From: Zea mays | Taxonomy: Eukaryota > Streptophyta > Magnoliopsida > Poales > Poaceae | DNA: 64,000 nt | Assembly: GCF_902167145.1 (NCBI RefSeq) | Contig: NC_050105.1 | Coordinates: forward strand, 138,121,988 to 138,185,987 | Direction: 5' to 3' | Shown here: in pieces, positions 20,930-32,600 of the stretch | How positions within the stretch are numbered: position 1 is the first letter of the stretch | Layout of the letters: every line of letters begins with the position of its first letter | Notes under the pieces: generated by a model | Database searches by the model: none | Seen by the model: only the letters and a program-made list of their open reading frames with translations | Told to the model about the DNA's origin: nothing | Position numbers and translations under genes: made by a program

Positions 20930-21791
20930 TAGGACTGGGCATTCGGGTAATATGGGTAATTCGGTTCGGGTTATTCGGGTTCTACAAAATTCGGGTTCTG
21001 TAAAATAGGAACCGAATCCGAACCCATAATTCCAAGAACCGAACCCTAATAGACCGAAAAATTCGGTTCGGTCTATTCGGTTCCTATAAAACCCGAATAA
21101 CACAATCAGGTGCTAGGAGCGGACGCTGGAGTTGGAGCTTGGAAAGCTGGAGCAGTAGCAGTACGCCGCCCACGCAGGACGCCGGGACGCTGGGAAAGCT
21201 GGAGCTGCTGGCCTGCTGCTGCCTGCTGGACAGAAAGCTCCATGGCACGGACAGAAAGGGACTCGGCCGCGCCCACGCAGTAGCAGTACGCCCGCTCGCT
21301 CACGCAGGAGCAGTACGTCGCCCACGCAGTAGCAGTCCGCCATGGAGCTTGCCCAGCCGTGCCCACGCAGGACGCCGGGAGCAGTGGACGGCGGGGCGGC
21401 GGGCGAGCAGTGGAGTCCAGGCGGACGACGGTGGACGGCGGGGCGGCGAGCTGCGGCAGGCGGCGGCCGAGCAGTGCAGAAGCTCTAGGGTTGGGCGGTT
21501 GGGCGACTGGGCGGTCTGCGGCTCTGCTTGCGGACCGGAGGGAGGACGGAAAGACTGGGCCGTGGCCGGCTAAGTGGGCCAAGTAGCTATTGGGCTGACT
21601 GGTGAGCGTGTTCGGTTTTTTTGGTTTATTCGGGTTACATGATACAAAAACCGAACCCTAACCCGATAACCGAATAGATACGATATGTGGACCGAACCCG
21701 AAAACCGAAACCCGAAAAATCGATCAATTCGGTCTATTCGGGTTCGGGTTCGGTTCGGGTTCGGTTCTCGGGTTTAAAATGCCCAGCCCTA
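20930..21791. mobile_element. Non-autonomous hAT element, 862 bp
   Basis: The ends TAGGACTGGGCATT and the complement of TAGGGCTGGGCATT form the inverted repeats. The 8-bp duplication GCGGACGC is exact (20922-20929, 21792-21799), as for hAT elements. Subterminal parts are full of TTCGGGT / ACCGAAC motifs. The core (about 21105-21590) is GC-rich, with reading frames on both strands that I cannot assign; it may be captured host DNA. It is inserted in the 3' region of element E. Confidence 0.92.
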
Positions 21792-21799
21792 GCGGACGC

Positions 21800-22314
21800 C
21801 GTTTCATGCAGCACCACACCCATTGGGACTCCAGTCAACAGCGCAAAGGATATGATTACACTAGCCGTCCCATCACATTACTACTCAGAAGCAGCCGACT
21901 AAAACACTTAGTGTACCAAGCCGTCCCCTGCCCACACCCATTGGGGGGGGACGCCCAGGAATTATCAGTATATTTTTCAAAACGGTCACATCCGTGCAGG
22001 GCGCGCAGTAAAATACTTCAAGACAAAAATGAGACATCAGTAAGGATCAGAGGAAGGCCAAATATAGCCAGCAAAGTACAAGAGATGGCCGACAGAAGCG
22101 ATGTGAGGACTAGACAGAGAACGTCCATCAAACGTCCAATCAAGTCGCAGAAGCAAATAAATTGCATTACCTAGCAAGATACGGATGGATTGCAAACTCG
22201 GCTGCCAGAGACAAAATATATGCTGACCTCGGCAGCAAAATCCGGATGACCTAATGCTGACTTCCAAAGCATAATGCGAATAGCTTCATGCCAACTTTTA
22301 CAAGCAAAAGGAAG
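21800..22314. other. 3' non-coding region of element E
   Basis: No gene seen. It contains ACACCCATTGGG near 21817 and 21933, phrases that recur in the polypurine modules downstream, so it may hold a decayed further copy. Confidence 0.5.
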
Positions 22315-22754
22315 ACCTTCGAACGGATTATCCTTAAAAAATCCATTTGAAGGTCGGGGGCTACACCCATTGGGTGCACCTTCGGTGCACCCCATGGATT
22401 ATCATTCTAAACCAATATAGTGCCGACCTCTAAGGCGTGGGACAAGATTGAAAAGACCAATCCTCAACCGAGATGCAAGAGCGCGAATGGAGATAATCTT
22501 TGGGGAAGACCTTCGAGTAGATTATCTTCTAAAATCTACTCAAAGGTCGGGGGCTACACCCATTGGGTGCACCTCTGGTGCACCCAATGAAGTCCAGAAT
22601 CCTACAATTCAAAATGCCGACCTCTAAGGCGCAAGCACAAAACTAAACTTTGGTCGAACGAGTGATCGGAGCAAGAGAAGACAGCAGGAAGTTATTTTTT
22701 GGACCTTGGATCTTTGAGTTGATTACCTCTAAATCAACCCAAAGATCGGGGGCT
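22315..22754 (+). repeat. Three hairpin-polypurine modules and the true polypurine tract of element E
   Basis: Each module is a long hairpin followed at once by (A)TCGGGGGCT. The stems are 22315-22329 with 22340-22354; 22509-22523 with 22533-22547; 22709-22724 with 22732-22747. Each has 15-16 positions with one central mismatch. The third abuts the 3' LTR at 22755 and so holds the functional polypurine tract. The first two are followed by CTACACCCATTGGG and a second hairpin: GGGTGCACC with GGTGCACCC at 22372-22392, and a 12-bp stem at 22562-22588. Confidence 0.85.
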
Positions 22755-23383
22755 TGTGGGGAATAGATATCCCCCGGGTCCACTAAAGAAGTAAAAGGCC
22801 TCACGAAAGGCCCAAGGGCCCAATAATTCGTAAGGTCATTCTTTCGTGGGCCTGGGGAAAGACAACCAACAAAGAAGAGAAGACATGAGACCGGATTGGT
22901 GCAAACCCGGACGGCCCACAACGTCGAGCGAATAAATCGCAACAGAGACCCGACTTTCCCGCGCTAAAGCCCCCATGCAACGGAGCCATGCGAGGATAAG
23001 TCGGCGAGGGTTACGTAGGGATAAACTCAGGAGGTTCACTATCTTTTAGCTACTTGTTGTTATCATATCCACATGTACTGCCCCACGGTCGAGTATATAA
23101 GGCCTAGGGGGCACCCCTTCAGAACGATCGACCCTATTTTACTTAGCCACCCACGTAAACTCTCTGCGCCCTCAATCCAGAGAGTCCTCTTGTAACCACA
23201 CTCATATACTCACCAGGACGTAGGGTGTTACGCACTTCTAAGCGGCCCGAACCTGCAAATCTTGTCCATTGTCCCTCGTGCGATCGGCACGAACCATTTT
23301 GCTACAGTTGTCGACACCGTCCTACTCCTAAAAACATCTTGAGGGGCAACCCCGGGTGTGCGGTCGGACCCAAAACACCGACA
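22755..23383 (+). repeat. 3' LTR of element E
   Basis: 629 bp, TG...CA, same length as the 5' LTR with six substitutions. It is followed by the target duplication GGTGT at 23384-23388. Confidence 0.95.
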
Positions 23384-23620
23384 GGTGTTGACTGCTTGAT
23401 ATGCATGCTTTTATGTCCATTGGTTATTGCATCACAATGTTCATCTAAAATTTGGGCTGACAAACCTGTTTCTTCCTTGATTTATTGTTCATTTGATCCC
23501 TTAAAGCTACCACTGTCTATTATGATTATTTCAGCACCAATAGTTTGTCTGCAGTTTTCATTGAAATATTTATTCATTCAAAAGTTGTGATATGCTACCA
23601 CTGCTTGATATGCTATGTTG

Positions 23621-24102
23621 AGATCTGATTTGCCTGTGGCTAAAGGGACAATTGTTTCAACTAAACCAAGCACCACAGTTGGAGGCAAGATCCTTGGAAG
23701 GCAATATTGTGAAGTTATTGTAACTTGTGTGCTAAAATGATATACAGTTTTGCCTCGCCCTTGTGCCAATGTGGAAACTATGGCTGATGCTTACATGATG
23801 TCAGTTGCATGGACGTACAAGAAAGTAATAGTCTATATCTTATTTTGTTTATGTTTAGATTTATATGAGACATCAACTTAATGATGATTAACCTTGATTG
23901 TACCAGCTGAAGTTGGTGCATATAAGGCTGCAACACCGTCTAGTGGAGGTAGATAAGGCATCAAAACTGTATTTTTATTTGCAAATGTAGCAACAATATA
24001 CTAATTTGATGTACTTTTTTCTAGGGTGTTCTGGACAAAGAAAGCGTGTACCTTAAAACAGGAGGATACAAGAAGCTGGAGTGGTTGTCTGAAGGCTTTT
24101 GA
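23621..24102 (+). pseudogene. Remnant of a CACTA-encoded protein (Transposase_24-like C-terminal part)
   Basis: From 23621 one frame reads RSDLPVAKGTIVSTKPSTTV, then VGGKILGRQYCEVIVTCVL, a TGA, then VLPRPCANVETMADAYMMSVAW. The pattern (VGG..LG..YC.V, then LPRP....TM.DA....AW) is that of the last part of plant En/Spm-type ORF proteins, recalled from family knowledge. A further frame near 24025-24102 reads GVLDKESVYLKTGGYKKLEW and ends TGA; I do not recognise it, though AG/GT-like sites suggest it is another exon. One stop and no start make it a remnant of the inner CACTA's own gene. 23389-23620 and 24103-24500 show nothing clear. Confidence 0.55.
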
Positions 24103-24519
24103 ACTGCTTGAAGCATTAGTGTAGTTTTGGTGCTTTTGTGACTGATCAGCTCTGGAGCAGCTAGAGTAATGTAGTTGTGGGCTTTTGAACAATAGCTAGA
24201 GTGATATGAAACATTAGTGATGTAGTTGTGGGCTTTTGAACTGCTTCAAGCTAGAGTGATGTCGCTGTGGTGTTTTAGTGACTAATCATCTCTGGAGCTT
24301 TTGTGAATGATCTAGCTAGCTATCTGTAAATGATCTAGTTGTGAATGATATTATAATTGTGATGCTTTTGTGAATATATAATTGTGGTGCTTTTGTGTTT
24401 ATGTGATGGATCTATGACTGTGGTATACTGATTAACTGTGTATGTCTTTATGATTTGTGTATAAAAATATGTGATTTGTGGTGCTTAATTATATGTATAT
24501 TATTATTAATAACAACTGT

Positions 24520-24800
24520 AAAAATGGCGACTTTCTGTTGGTTGCTAAATGTATAATATGACGACTTACGGTTGGTTGCTAAATCTATAGTACAACAACC
24601 CACGGTTGGTCGCTAAATATACAATATTACCAACGGACGGTCGGTCGCTAAAAAGATGTCGGTCGCTAAAGCCTTTAGCGACGACACTTACAGCGACCAT
24701 CCTTATAGGTCGCCAAAAGTTTTTAGCGATCAACCGTAGGTCGCTGAAGGTCGTTTTAGCAACCAACCGTAGGTCGCTGTAAGTGAACCGTCGTGTAGTG
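24520..24800. repeat. Right subterminal repeats and terminus of the inner CACTA
   Basis: Many copies of GGTTGGTCGCTAAA-like sequence on both strands, then the terminal repeat ending CGTCGTGTAGTG at 24800 and the AAA duplication. Confidence 0.88.
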
Positions 24801-24953
24801 AAACATAAGTTCAGAAGTTTTCAACACAAACAGTATCAACATAAGTTCAGAAGTATCAACATAAGTTCAGAAGTATGAACACATAAGTCTAAAGCTCTGA
24901 CATAAGTATTCAACATAAGTTTTGTAGTCTAAACACTAAAAACATAACTCTCA

Positions 24954-25263
24954 TTGAGGTGGACGGTTGGACTGGTGCTGCGTTGGGTTGTACGCTTCAT
25001 GAGGGTTGTTGGATGCCGCCCTAGATTGGCCCTGCATAGAGAAGAGATTGCATGTGTTATACCAGATGCAATACCAACATCTAACTACAATTTTAATACT
25101 CATAGGAGTATGGAACAGAGTAGGGTCAATTGCGGGAACAATGGAGGTGGCGGAGCGAAACCCTGTGCGGCACCAAGGCTCTGCATGTACTGGAATATCT
25201 CCGCCATCCTCTGATGATCTGCCAAGCGAGCCTCCCGCTCCGCCATCATCCTCGCCTCCATCT
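24954..25263 (-). CDS. Outer CACTA Transposase_24-like gene, last exons
   Basis: On the minus strand, an exon beginning at 25263 after an AG acceptor reads MEARMMAEREARLADHQRMA, then EIFQYMQSLGAAQGFAPPPP, a charged coiled-coil-like C-terminal region usual for TNPA-type proteins. A last small exon after CTATGCAG (about 25040 to 24954) reads GQSRAASNNPHEAYNPTQHQ and ends TGA. The rest of the gene is at 50599-51636 and 60729-61292, separated by Sireviruses B and A. The junction between these two exons was not resolved. 24801-24950 holds short CATAAGTTCAGAAGTAT repeats. Confidence 0.65.
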
Positions 25264-25325
25264 CTTAACGTTCCCTCCTCTCTTATTCTAGTTGGGTCTA
25301 TAATATTACAAGCCAACGTTATAGT

Positions 25326-26601
25326 TGAAAGGGAATTAGGCTTACACCTATTTCCTAAATTGATTTTGGTGGTTGAATTGCCCAACACAAATAATTGGAC
25401 TAACTAGTTTGCCCAAGTTTATAAGTTCTACAGGTACCAAAGGTTCACAATAAGCCAATAAAAAGATCAAGAGAAAGGGTTCAAACAAAGGAGCAAAGGG
25501 ACAACCGAAGGCACCCTGGTCGGGCGCACCGGACTGTCTGGTGCACCAGGGGACTTCAAGATGAACTTCGCACCTTCGGGAAAACTCAGAGGCGTCGCGC
25601 TATAATTCACCGGACTGTCCGGTGTACACCGGACAGTGTCCGGTGCTCCAAGGGGAAGCGACTTTGAACTCGCCAGCTTCGGGAATCCGCTCCGCTATAA
25701 TTCACCGGACATGTCCGGTGTACACCGGACTGTCCGGTGTAACGGCGGAGCAACGGCTACTTCGGCGCCAACGGTCACCTGCAGCGGCATTAAATGCGCG
25801 CCAGAGCGCATAGAAGTCAGGCACGCGCGAAGTGGCGCACCGGACACTCTACAGTACATGTCCGGTGCGCCACCGGACATCCAGGCGGGCCCAGCAGTCA
25901 GAGCTCCAACGGTCGGAACCCAACAGCCTGGTGACGTGGCTGGCGCACCGGACACTGTCCGGTGTGCACCGGACTGTCCGGTGCACCATGCGACAGACAA
26001 CCTCCACCAAACGGCTAGTTTGATGGTTGGGGCTATAAATACCCCCAACCAACCCACATTCAAGTCATCCAAGTTTTCACACTTCTACACCTTACAAGAG
26101 CTCTAGCATTCAATTCTAGACACACCCAAGTGATCAAATCCTCTCCAATTCCACACAAGGCTTTAGTGATTAGCGAGAGAGATTTGTTGTGTTCTTTTGA
26201 GCTCTTGCGCTTGGATTGCTTCTTTCTTTCTCATTTGTTCTTGTGATCAAAACTCATTTGTAACCAAGGCAAGAGACACCAATTGTGTGGTGGTCCTTGC
26301 GGGGAAGTTTTGTTCCCGGTTGATTTGAGAAGAGAAGCTCACTCGGTCCGAGGGACCGTTTGAGAGAGGGAAAGGGTTGAAAGAGACCCGACCTTTGTGG
26401 CCTCCTCAACGGGGAGTAGGTTTGAGAGAACCGAACCTCGGTAAAACAAATCCACGTGTCTCACTCTTTATTCGCTCACGATTTGTTTTGCGCCCTCTCT
26501 CTCGGACTCATTATTATTTCTAACGCTAACCCGGCTTGTAGTTGTGTTTAAGTTGTTAAATTTCAGTTTCGCCCTATTCACCCCCCTCTAGGCGACTTTC
26601 A
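25326..26601 (+). repeat. 5' LTR of element B
   Basis: 1276 bp with many imperfect palindromes of CACCGGAC(A)TGTCCGGTG type and a TATA box (CTATAAATA) at about 26033-26041. Inserted in an intron of the outer CACTA gene. Confidence 0.92.
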
Positions 26602-26603
26602 AT

Positions 26604-26615
26604 TGGTATCAGAGC
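26604..26615 (+). other. Primer binding site of element B (initiator tRNA-Met)
   Basis: TGGTATCAGAGC, the standard copia primer site, 2 nt after the LTR. Confidence 0.9.
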
Positions 26616-28167
26616 CCGGTGCTTCATTAGAGCCTAACCGCTCGAAGTGATGTCGGGAGATCACGCCAAGAAGGAGATGGAGACCGGCGACAAGCCCACT
26701 ACAAGCCACGAGGAGACTTCATCGGAAGAGTCCCGCAACAAGAGGAAGGAGAAGAAAGACTCCTCCAACAAAGGGAAGGGGAAGGAGAGGAAATCCTCTT
26801 CCCACAAGTCGCATCAGAGAGGCGACAAACACAAGAGGATGAGGAAAGTGGTCTACTACGAGACCGACTCTTCATCACCATCGACCTCCGGCTCCGACGC
26901 GCCGTCCGTCACTTCTAAGCGCCATGAGCACAAGAAGTTTAGTAAGATCCCCCAACACTATCCCCACATTTCAAAGCGTACTCCTTTGCTCTCCGTTCCA
27001 TTAGGCAAACCACCGGTTTTTGATGGTGAAGATTATAATATGTGGAGTAACAAAACGAGGCATCATCTAACCTCACTCCACACAAGCATATGGAATGTTG
27101 TTGAGTTTGGTGTACAGGTACCATCCGTAGGGGATGAAGACTACGACTCGGACGAAGTGACCCAAATTCACCACTTTAACTCCCAAGCCACTACTATACT
27201 CCTCGCCTCTCTAAGTCGAGAGGAGTATAATAAGGTGCAAGGGTTAAAGAGTGCGAAGGAAATTTGGGACGTACTCAAGACCGCGCACGAAGTTGACGAG
27301 GTGACAAAAATCACCAAGCGGGAGACGATCGAGGGGGAGCTCGGTCGCTTCATGCTTCACCAAGGGGAGGACCCACAAGCCATGTACAACCGCTTGAAGA
27401 CCTTGGTGAATCAAGTGCGCAACCTCGGGAGCGAAAAATGGGATGACCATGAGATGGTCAAGGTTATTCTTAGATCCCTCGTATTTCTTAACCCTACACA
27501 AGTTCAATTAATTCGAGGTGATCCTAGATATGAGCTAATGTCTCCCGAGGAGGTTATAGGAAAATTTGTGAGCTTTGAGCTAATGATTAAAGGCTCAAAG
27601 AAAATCATCGAGCAAGGTACCTCCTCAACGCCCGAAGCACAACCGGTGGCATTCAAGGCGACGGAGGAGAAGAAGGAGTCTACATCAAGTAGACAACCCA
27701 TCGACGCCTCCAAGCTCGACAACGAGGAAATGTTGCTCATCATCAAGAGTTTCCGCCAAATCCTCAAGCAAAGGAGGGGGAAGGATTACAAGCCCCGCTC
27801 CAAGAAGGTTTGCTACAAGTGTGGTAAGCCCGGTCACTTTATTGCCAAATGTCCTATTTCTAGTGACAGTGACAGGGGCGACGACAAGAAGGGGAGAAGA
27901 AAGGAGAAGAAGAGATATCACAAGAAGAAGGGCAGCGATGCCCATGTGTGCCACGAGTGGGACTCCGACGAGAGCTCCACCGACTCCTCCTCCGACGAGG
28001 ACGCCGCCAACATCGCCATCACCAAGGGACTTCTCTTCCTCAACGTCAGCCACAAGTGCCTCATGGCAAAGGACGGCAAAAAGAAGAAGGTTAAATCCAA
28101 ATCCTCCACTAAATATGAATCCTCTAGTGATGATAATGCTAGTGATGAGGAAGATAATTTACGTACC

Positions 28168-29675
28168 TGTCGGGGACCATAATTAGGGGTACCCTCAAGG
28201 CTCCTAATTCTCAGCTGGTAACCCCCATCAGCATAAAGCTGCAAAGGCCTGATGGGTGCGATTAAGTCAGGGATCAGTCCATTCGAGGGACTCGATCACG
28301 CCTCGCCCGAGCCTAGCCTCGGACAAGGGCAGCCGACCCCGGAGGATCTCCGCCTCGCCCGAGGCCCCCCTCCAGCGGCGAACATATTTCCGGCTCGCCC
28401 GAGGCCCTGTCTTCGCCAAGAAGCAACCCTGACCAAATCGCCGCACCGACCGACCAAATTGCAGGAGCATTTAATGCAAAGGTGGCCTGACACCTTTATC
28501 CTGACGCGCGCCCCTCAGCCGACAGAGCCGAAGTGACCGCCGTCACTTCGCCGCTCCACTGACCGGTCTGACAGAAAGACAGCGCCGCCTGCGCCGCTCC
28601 GACTGCGGTGCCACTTGACAGAGTGAGGCTGACAGGCAGTCAGGCCCGGCTGCACGCACCATAGGAAGCTCCGCTCCGCTCGACCCAGGGCTCGGACTCG
28701 GGCTAAGCCCCGGAAGACGGCGAACTCCGCTCCGCCCGACCCAGGGCTCGGACTCGGGCTAAGCCCCGGAAGACGGCGAACTCCGCTCCGCCCGATCCAG
28801 GGCTCGGACTCGGGCTAAGCCCCAGAAGACGATGAACTCCGCTTTGCCCGACCCCGGGACTCAAATTCCGCCCTGGCCTCAGCCAACGGCCTCCGCCTCG
28901 CCTAACCTAGGGGCTCGGACTCGACCTCGGCCACGGAAGACGGACTCGACCTCGACCTCGGAGGAGCCTCCACATCGCCCAACCTAGGGCGCGGACCGGC
29001 CACGTCAACAGGAGGCGCCATCATTACCCTACTCCAAGCTGACTCAGGCTACGGGGAACAAGACCGGCGTCCCATCTGGCTCGCTCCGCCAGATAGACAA
29101 TGATGGCGCCCCGCACGCACCCTGACGATGGAGGCTCTCGGCCCCCTTACGGAAGCAAGAGGTCATCAGCAAGGACTCAACGGCCCCGACAGCTGTCCCT
29201 CCGCCAGGCTCCAGCGCTCCTCCGATGGCCACGACATCACACAAACCGGGCGCCAAAATCTCTCCGGCCGCCACGATGGCGTGTACTTAGGGCGCTAGCT
29301 CTCCTCCGCTAGACACGTAGCACTCTGCTACACCCCCCATTGTACACCTGGATCCTCTCCTTACGCCTATAAAAGGAAGGACCAGGGCCCTCTTAGAGAG
29401 GGTTGGCCGCGCGGGGACGAGGACGAGACAGGCGCTCGCGTGAGGCCGCTCGCTCCCTCCCCCGTGTGGACGCTTGTAACTCCCTACTGCAAGCGCACCC
29501 GACCTGGGCGCGGGACGAACACGAAGGCCGCAGGATTTCCACCTCTCTCACGCCCATCTCCGGCCACCTCACTTCCCCCCTTCACGCTCGGCCTCGCGTC
29601 GACCCATCTGGGCTGGGGCACGTGGCGACATTTCACTCGTCGGCTCAGGGACCCCCCGGTCTCGAAACGCCGACA
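28168..29675 (+). repeat. 5' LTR of element C
   Basis: 1508 bp, GC-rich. Includes about 3.5 copies of a 56-bp repeat (CCCGACCCAGGGCTCGGACT...) at about 28669-28850 and a TATA box TATAAAA at 29368-29374. Confidence 0.92.
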
Positions 29676-29677
29676 GT

Positions 29678-29695
29678 TGGTGCGCCAGGTAGGGG
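29678..29695 (+). other. Primer binding site of element C
   Basis: TGGTGCGCCAGGTAGGGG, differing at one base from the site in element E. This supports a shared tRNA primer for the two Tat-type elements. Confidence 0.72.
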
Positions 29696-29697
29696 CA

Positions 29698-32600
29698 TGC
29701 TGCGTGTTGACGAACAACTTCCCGTCAAGCTCCAGATGGGCAGTCTCCAGCAACCTCTCCGGCCCGGGATGGTGCTCCGTTTCGGGAGCCTCGAGTTCAT
29801 GTCCCTCGACGGCAGCTACGACATGATACTCTTTCCACCGCCGGGCGATAGCGACAATGGCGGCCGACAGTCCGCCCGCCGGCGGCGGAATCGACGACGT
29901 CTTCCCCGCGTGGTGGAAGAACAACCTTTGAGCTCGCCCCGTCCTCTTCCCTGCCGACGGAGGAGGAGGCGGGGCAACCAAGGCCAAGCAGGAGGCGGCG
30001 CCTCGTCGGCCGTCGAGCGAGTCGACAACGCCAGCACCCCAACGGGGGGCGCGCCGGGCATCGACCTCGCGCTTGAGACGAAGACGAGCGCTGTCTCCCC
30101 GTGGCACGCCAATCCCGAGCAAACGGACGATGTCAGCACGCTCGCGAAAGGCTTGCTGGGTGTCACCCTCGTACCTGAGACGACGGTGCAGTCAGTCCCC
30201 GACGTGACTTCATCACCGCCCGTCGACCAAAAGGTACCGACCGATTCCCATCCCACGCCTTTCGGATTCAGCCTCGACCATCCTAGCGGCTCCGCTTTGG
30301 CGGACGCTCTCGCAGAGGCGAGTCCGAACCCTCTGGGGTTTCGTATGCGGTCACCTTGGGACCGGCTGATGGACGTCTCGACCTACGGGCCCTCTGGGTC
30401 CAAGGAAGACGACGAGCCCAGCTTCTGTTGGGATTTCTCCAGACTTGGCAACCCCAGTGCCATGCGGGACTTCATGACCGCATGCGACTACTGCCTTTCC
30501 GACTGTTCCGACGGTAGCCGTAGCCTCGGCGACAAGGACTGCGGCCCGAGTCGCGAATGTTTCCACGTCAATCTAGGGGGTCCCTCCGAAGGCAACCATC
30601 TCGGCATGCCGGAGGACGGTGATCTCCCTAGGCCGGTGCCTCGCGTTGACATCCCACGGGAGTTAGCTGTGGTCCCCGTTCCGGCGTGGGGTCACGACCC
30701 ACAGCTCGAGCAAATCCGCGGGGTGCAGGCCAGGCTCGACGAGGGAGCAGGAGCGCTTGAGCCAATCCGCCGGGACGTCGGGCAGGCATGGGCGGGCCAA
30801 CCTCCGGCCGGAGAAATGCGTCATCTACCCTAGGGCTTCCAGCACCGCATCGCCGACGATGTCAGGGTCAGGCCGCCACCCGCATCCAGTGGGGTCGGCC
30901 AGAACCTGGCTGCAGCAGCAATGCTCCTCCGCGCGATGCCGGAGCCATCAACCACCGAGGGGCGGCGAATCCAGGGAGAGCTCAAGGATATCCTGGAAGG
31001 CGCCGCGGTCCAACGGGCCGAGAGCTCCACCTCCCGAAGGCAGGGGTACCCCTCGGAACATCATGCCGCGACTTCCCGATTCATGCGGGAAGCCTCGGTC
31101 TACACCGGGCGCACGCGCAACACAGCGCCTGCGGCCCCGGGTCGCCTCGGCAACGAGCACCATCACCGCGACCGTCGGGCCCACCTCGACGAGAGGGTGC
31201 GCCGAGGCTACCACCCCAGGCGTGGGGGACGCTACGACGGTGGGGAGGATCGGAGTCCCTCGCCCGAACCACCCGGTCCGCAGGCCTTCAGCCGGGCCAT
31301 ACGACGGGCGCCGTTCCCGACCCGGTTCCGACCCCCGACTACTATCACAAAGTACTCGGGGGAGACGAGACCGGAACTGTGGCTCGCGGACTACCGTCTG
31401 GCCTGCCAACTAGGTGGAACGGACGATGACAACCTCATAATCCGCAACCTCCCCCTGTTCCTCTCCGACACCGCTCGCGCCTGGTTGGAGCACCTGCCTC
31501 CAGGGCAGATCTCCAACTGGGACGACCTAGTCCAAGCTTTCGCCGGCAATTTCCAGGGCACGTACGTGCGCCCCAGGAATTCCTGGGACCTCCGAAGCTG
31601 CCGACAGCAGTCGAGAGAGTCTCTCCGGGACTACATCCGGCGATTCTCGAAGCAGCGCACCGAGCTGCCCAACATCACCGATTCGGATGTCATCGGCGCG
31701 TTCCTCGCCGGCACCACCTGCCGCGACCTGGTGAGCAAGCTGGGTCGCAAGACCCCCACCAGGGCGAGCAAGCTGATGGACATCGCCACCAAGTTCGCCT
31801 CCGGCCAGGAGGCGGTCGAGGCTATCTTCTGGAAGGACAAGCAGCCCGAGGGCCGCCCATCGGAAGATGCCCCCGAGGCGTCAACTCAGCGCGGCGCCAG
31901 GAAGAAGGGCAAGAAGAAGTCGCAAGCGAAACGCGACGCCGCCGACACGGACCTTGTCGCCGCCGCCGAGTACAAGAACCCTCGGAAACCCCCCGGAGGT
32001 GCCAACCTCTTCGACAAGATGCTCAAGGAGCCGTGCCCCTACCACCAGGGGCCCGTCAAGCACACCCTTGAGGAGTGTGTCATGCTTCGGCGCCACTTCC
32101 ATAGGGCCGGGCCACCCGCGGAGGGTGGTAGGGCCCGCGACGACGACAAGAAGGAAGATCACCAGGCAGGAGAGTTCCCCGAGGTCCGCGACTGCTTCAT
32201 GATCTACGGCGGGCAAGCGGCGAACGCCTCGGCTCGGCACCGCAAGCAAGAGCGCTGGGAGGTCTGTTCGGTGAAGGTGGCGGCGCCAGTCTACCTAGAC
32301 TGGTCCGACAAGCCCATCACCTTCGACCAAGCCGACCACCCCGACCATGTGCCGAGCCCGGGGAAATACCCGCTCGTCGTCGACCCCGTCATCGGCGACG
32401 TCAGGCTCACCCCTCATGGACGGAAGTAGCAGCCTCAACATCATCTACGCCGAGACCCTTGGGCTTCTGCGTATCGATCTGTCCTCGGTCCAGGCGGGCG
32501 CTGCGCCTTTCCATGGGATCATTCCCGGGAAGCGCGTCCAGCCCCTCGGACAACTCGATATTCCCGTCTGCTTCGGAACACCCTCCAACTTCCGAAGGGA

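Larger units (their letters stand above)
8262..23383 (+). mobile_element. Element E: Tat-clade Ty3/gypsy LTR retrotransposon (Grande-like), 15.1 kb
   Basis: Two 629-bp LTRs (8262-8890, 22755-23383) begin TG, end CA, and differ at six positions by eye. The 5-bp target duplication GGTGT is exact (8257-8261, 23384-23388). The order is LTR, primer binding site, gag, protease, RT, RNase H, an extra archaeal-type RNase H, integrase, a long 3' region with tandem repeats and antisense genes, polypurine tract, LTR. The extra RNase H, the long 3' part and the antisense Transposase_28-type gene mark the Tat clade. Size and layout recall Zea Grande, but the family name is my inference. gag-pol is broken by several lesions. 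Confidence 0.93.
4899..24800 (+). mobile_element. Inner CACTA carrying captured helicase exons (Pack-CACTA type)
   Basis: The ends are CACTACACGACGGTT at 4899 and its exact 15-bp complement ending GTGTAGTG at 24800. The 3-bp duplication AAA is present on both sides (4896-4898, 24801-24803). Subterminal repeats of the type GGTTGGTCGCTAAA occur at both ends. Without the LTR element at 8262-23383 it would be about 4.8 kb. It holds exon remnants of a DEAD-box helicase on the left and a remnant of a CACTA-type protein on the right. No intact transposase is present. Confidence 0.92.

Noticed and set aside
25600..26000. Dense, evenly spaced CACCGGAC...GTCCGGTG palindromes resembling a CRISPR array
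   Set aside because: They are the known palindromic repeats of Sirevirus LTRs, lie inside both LTRs of a plant retrotransposon, and have no cas genes or uniform spacers.
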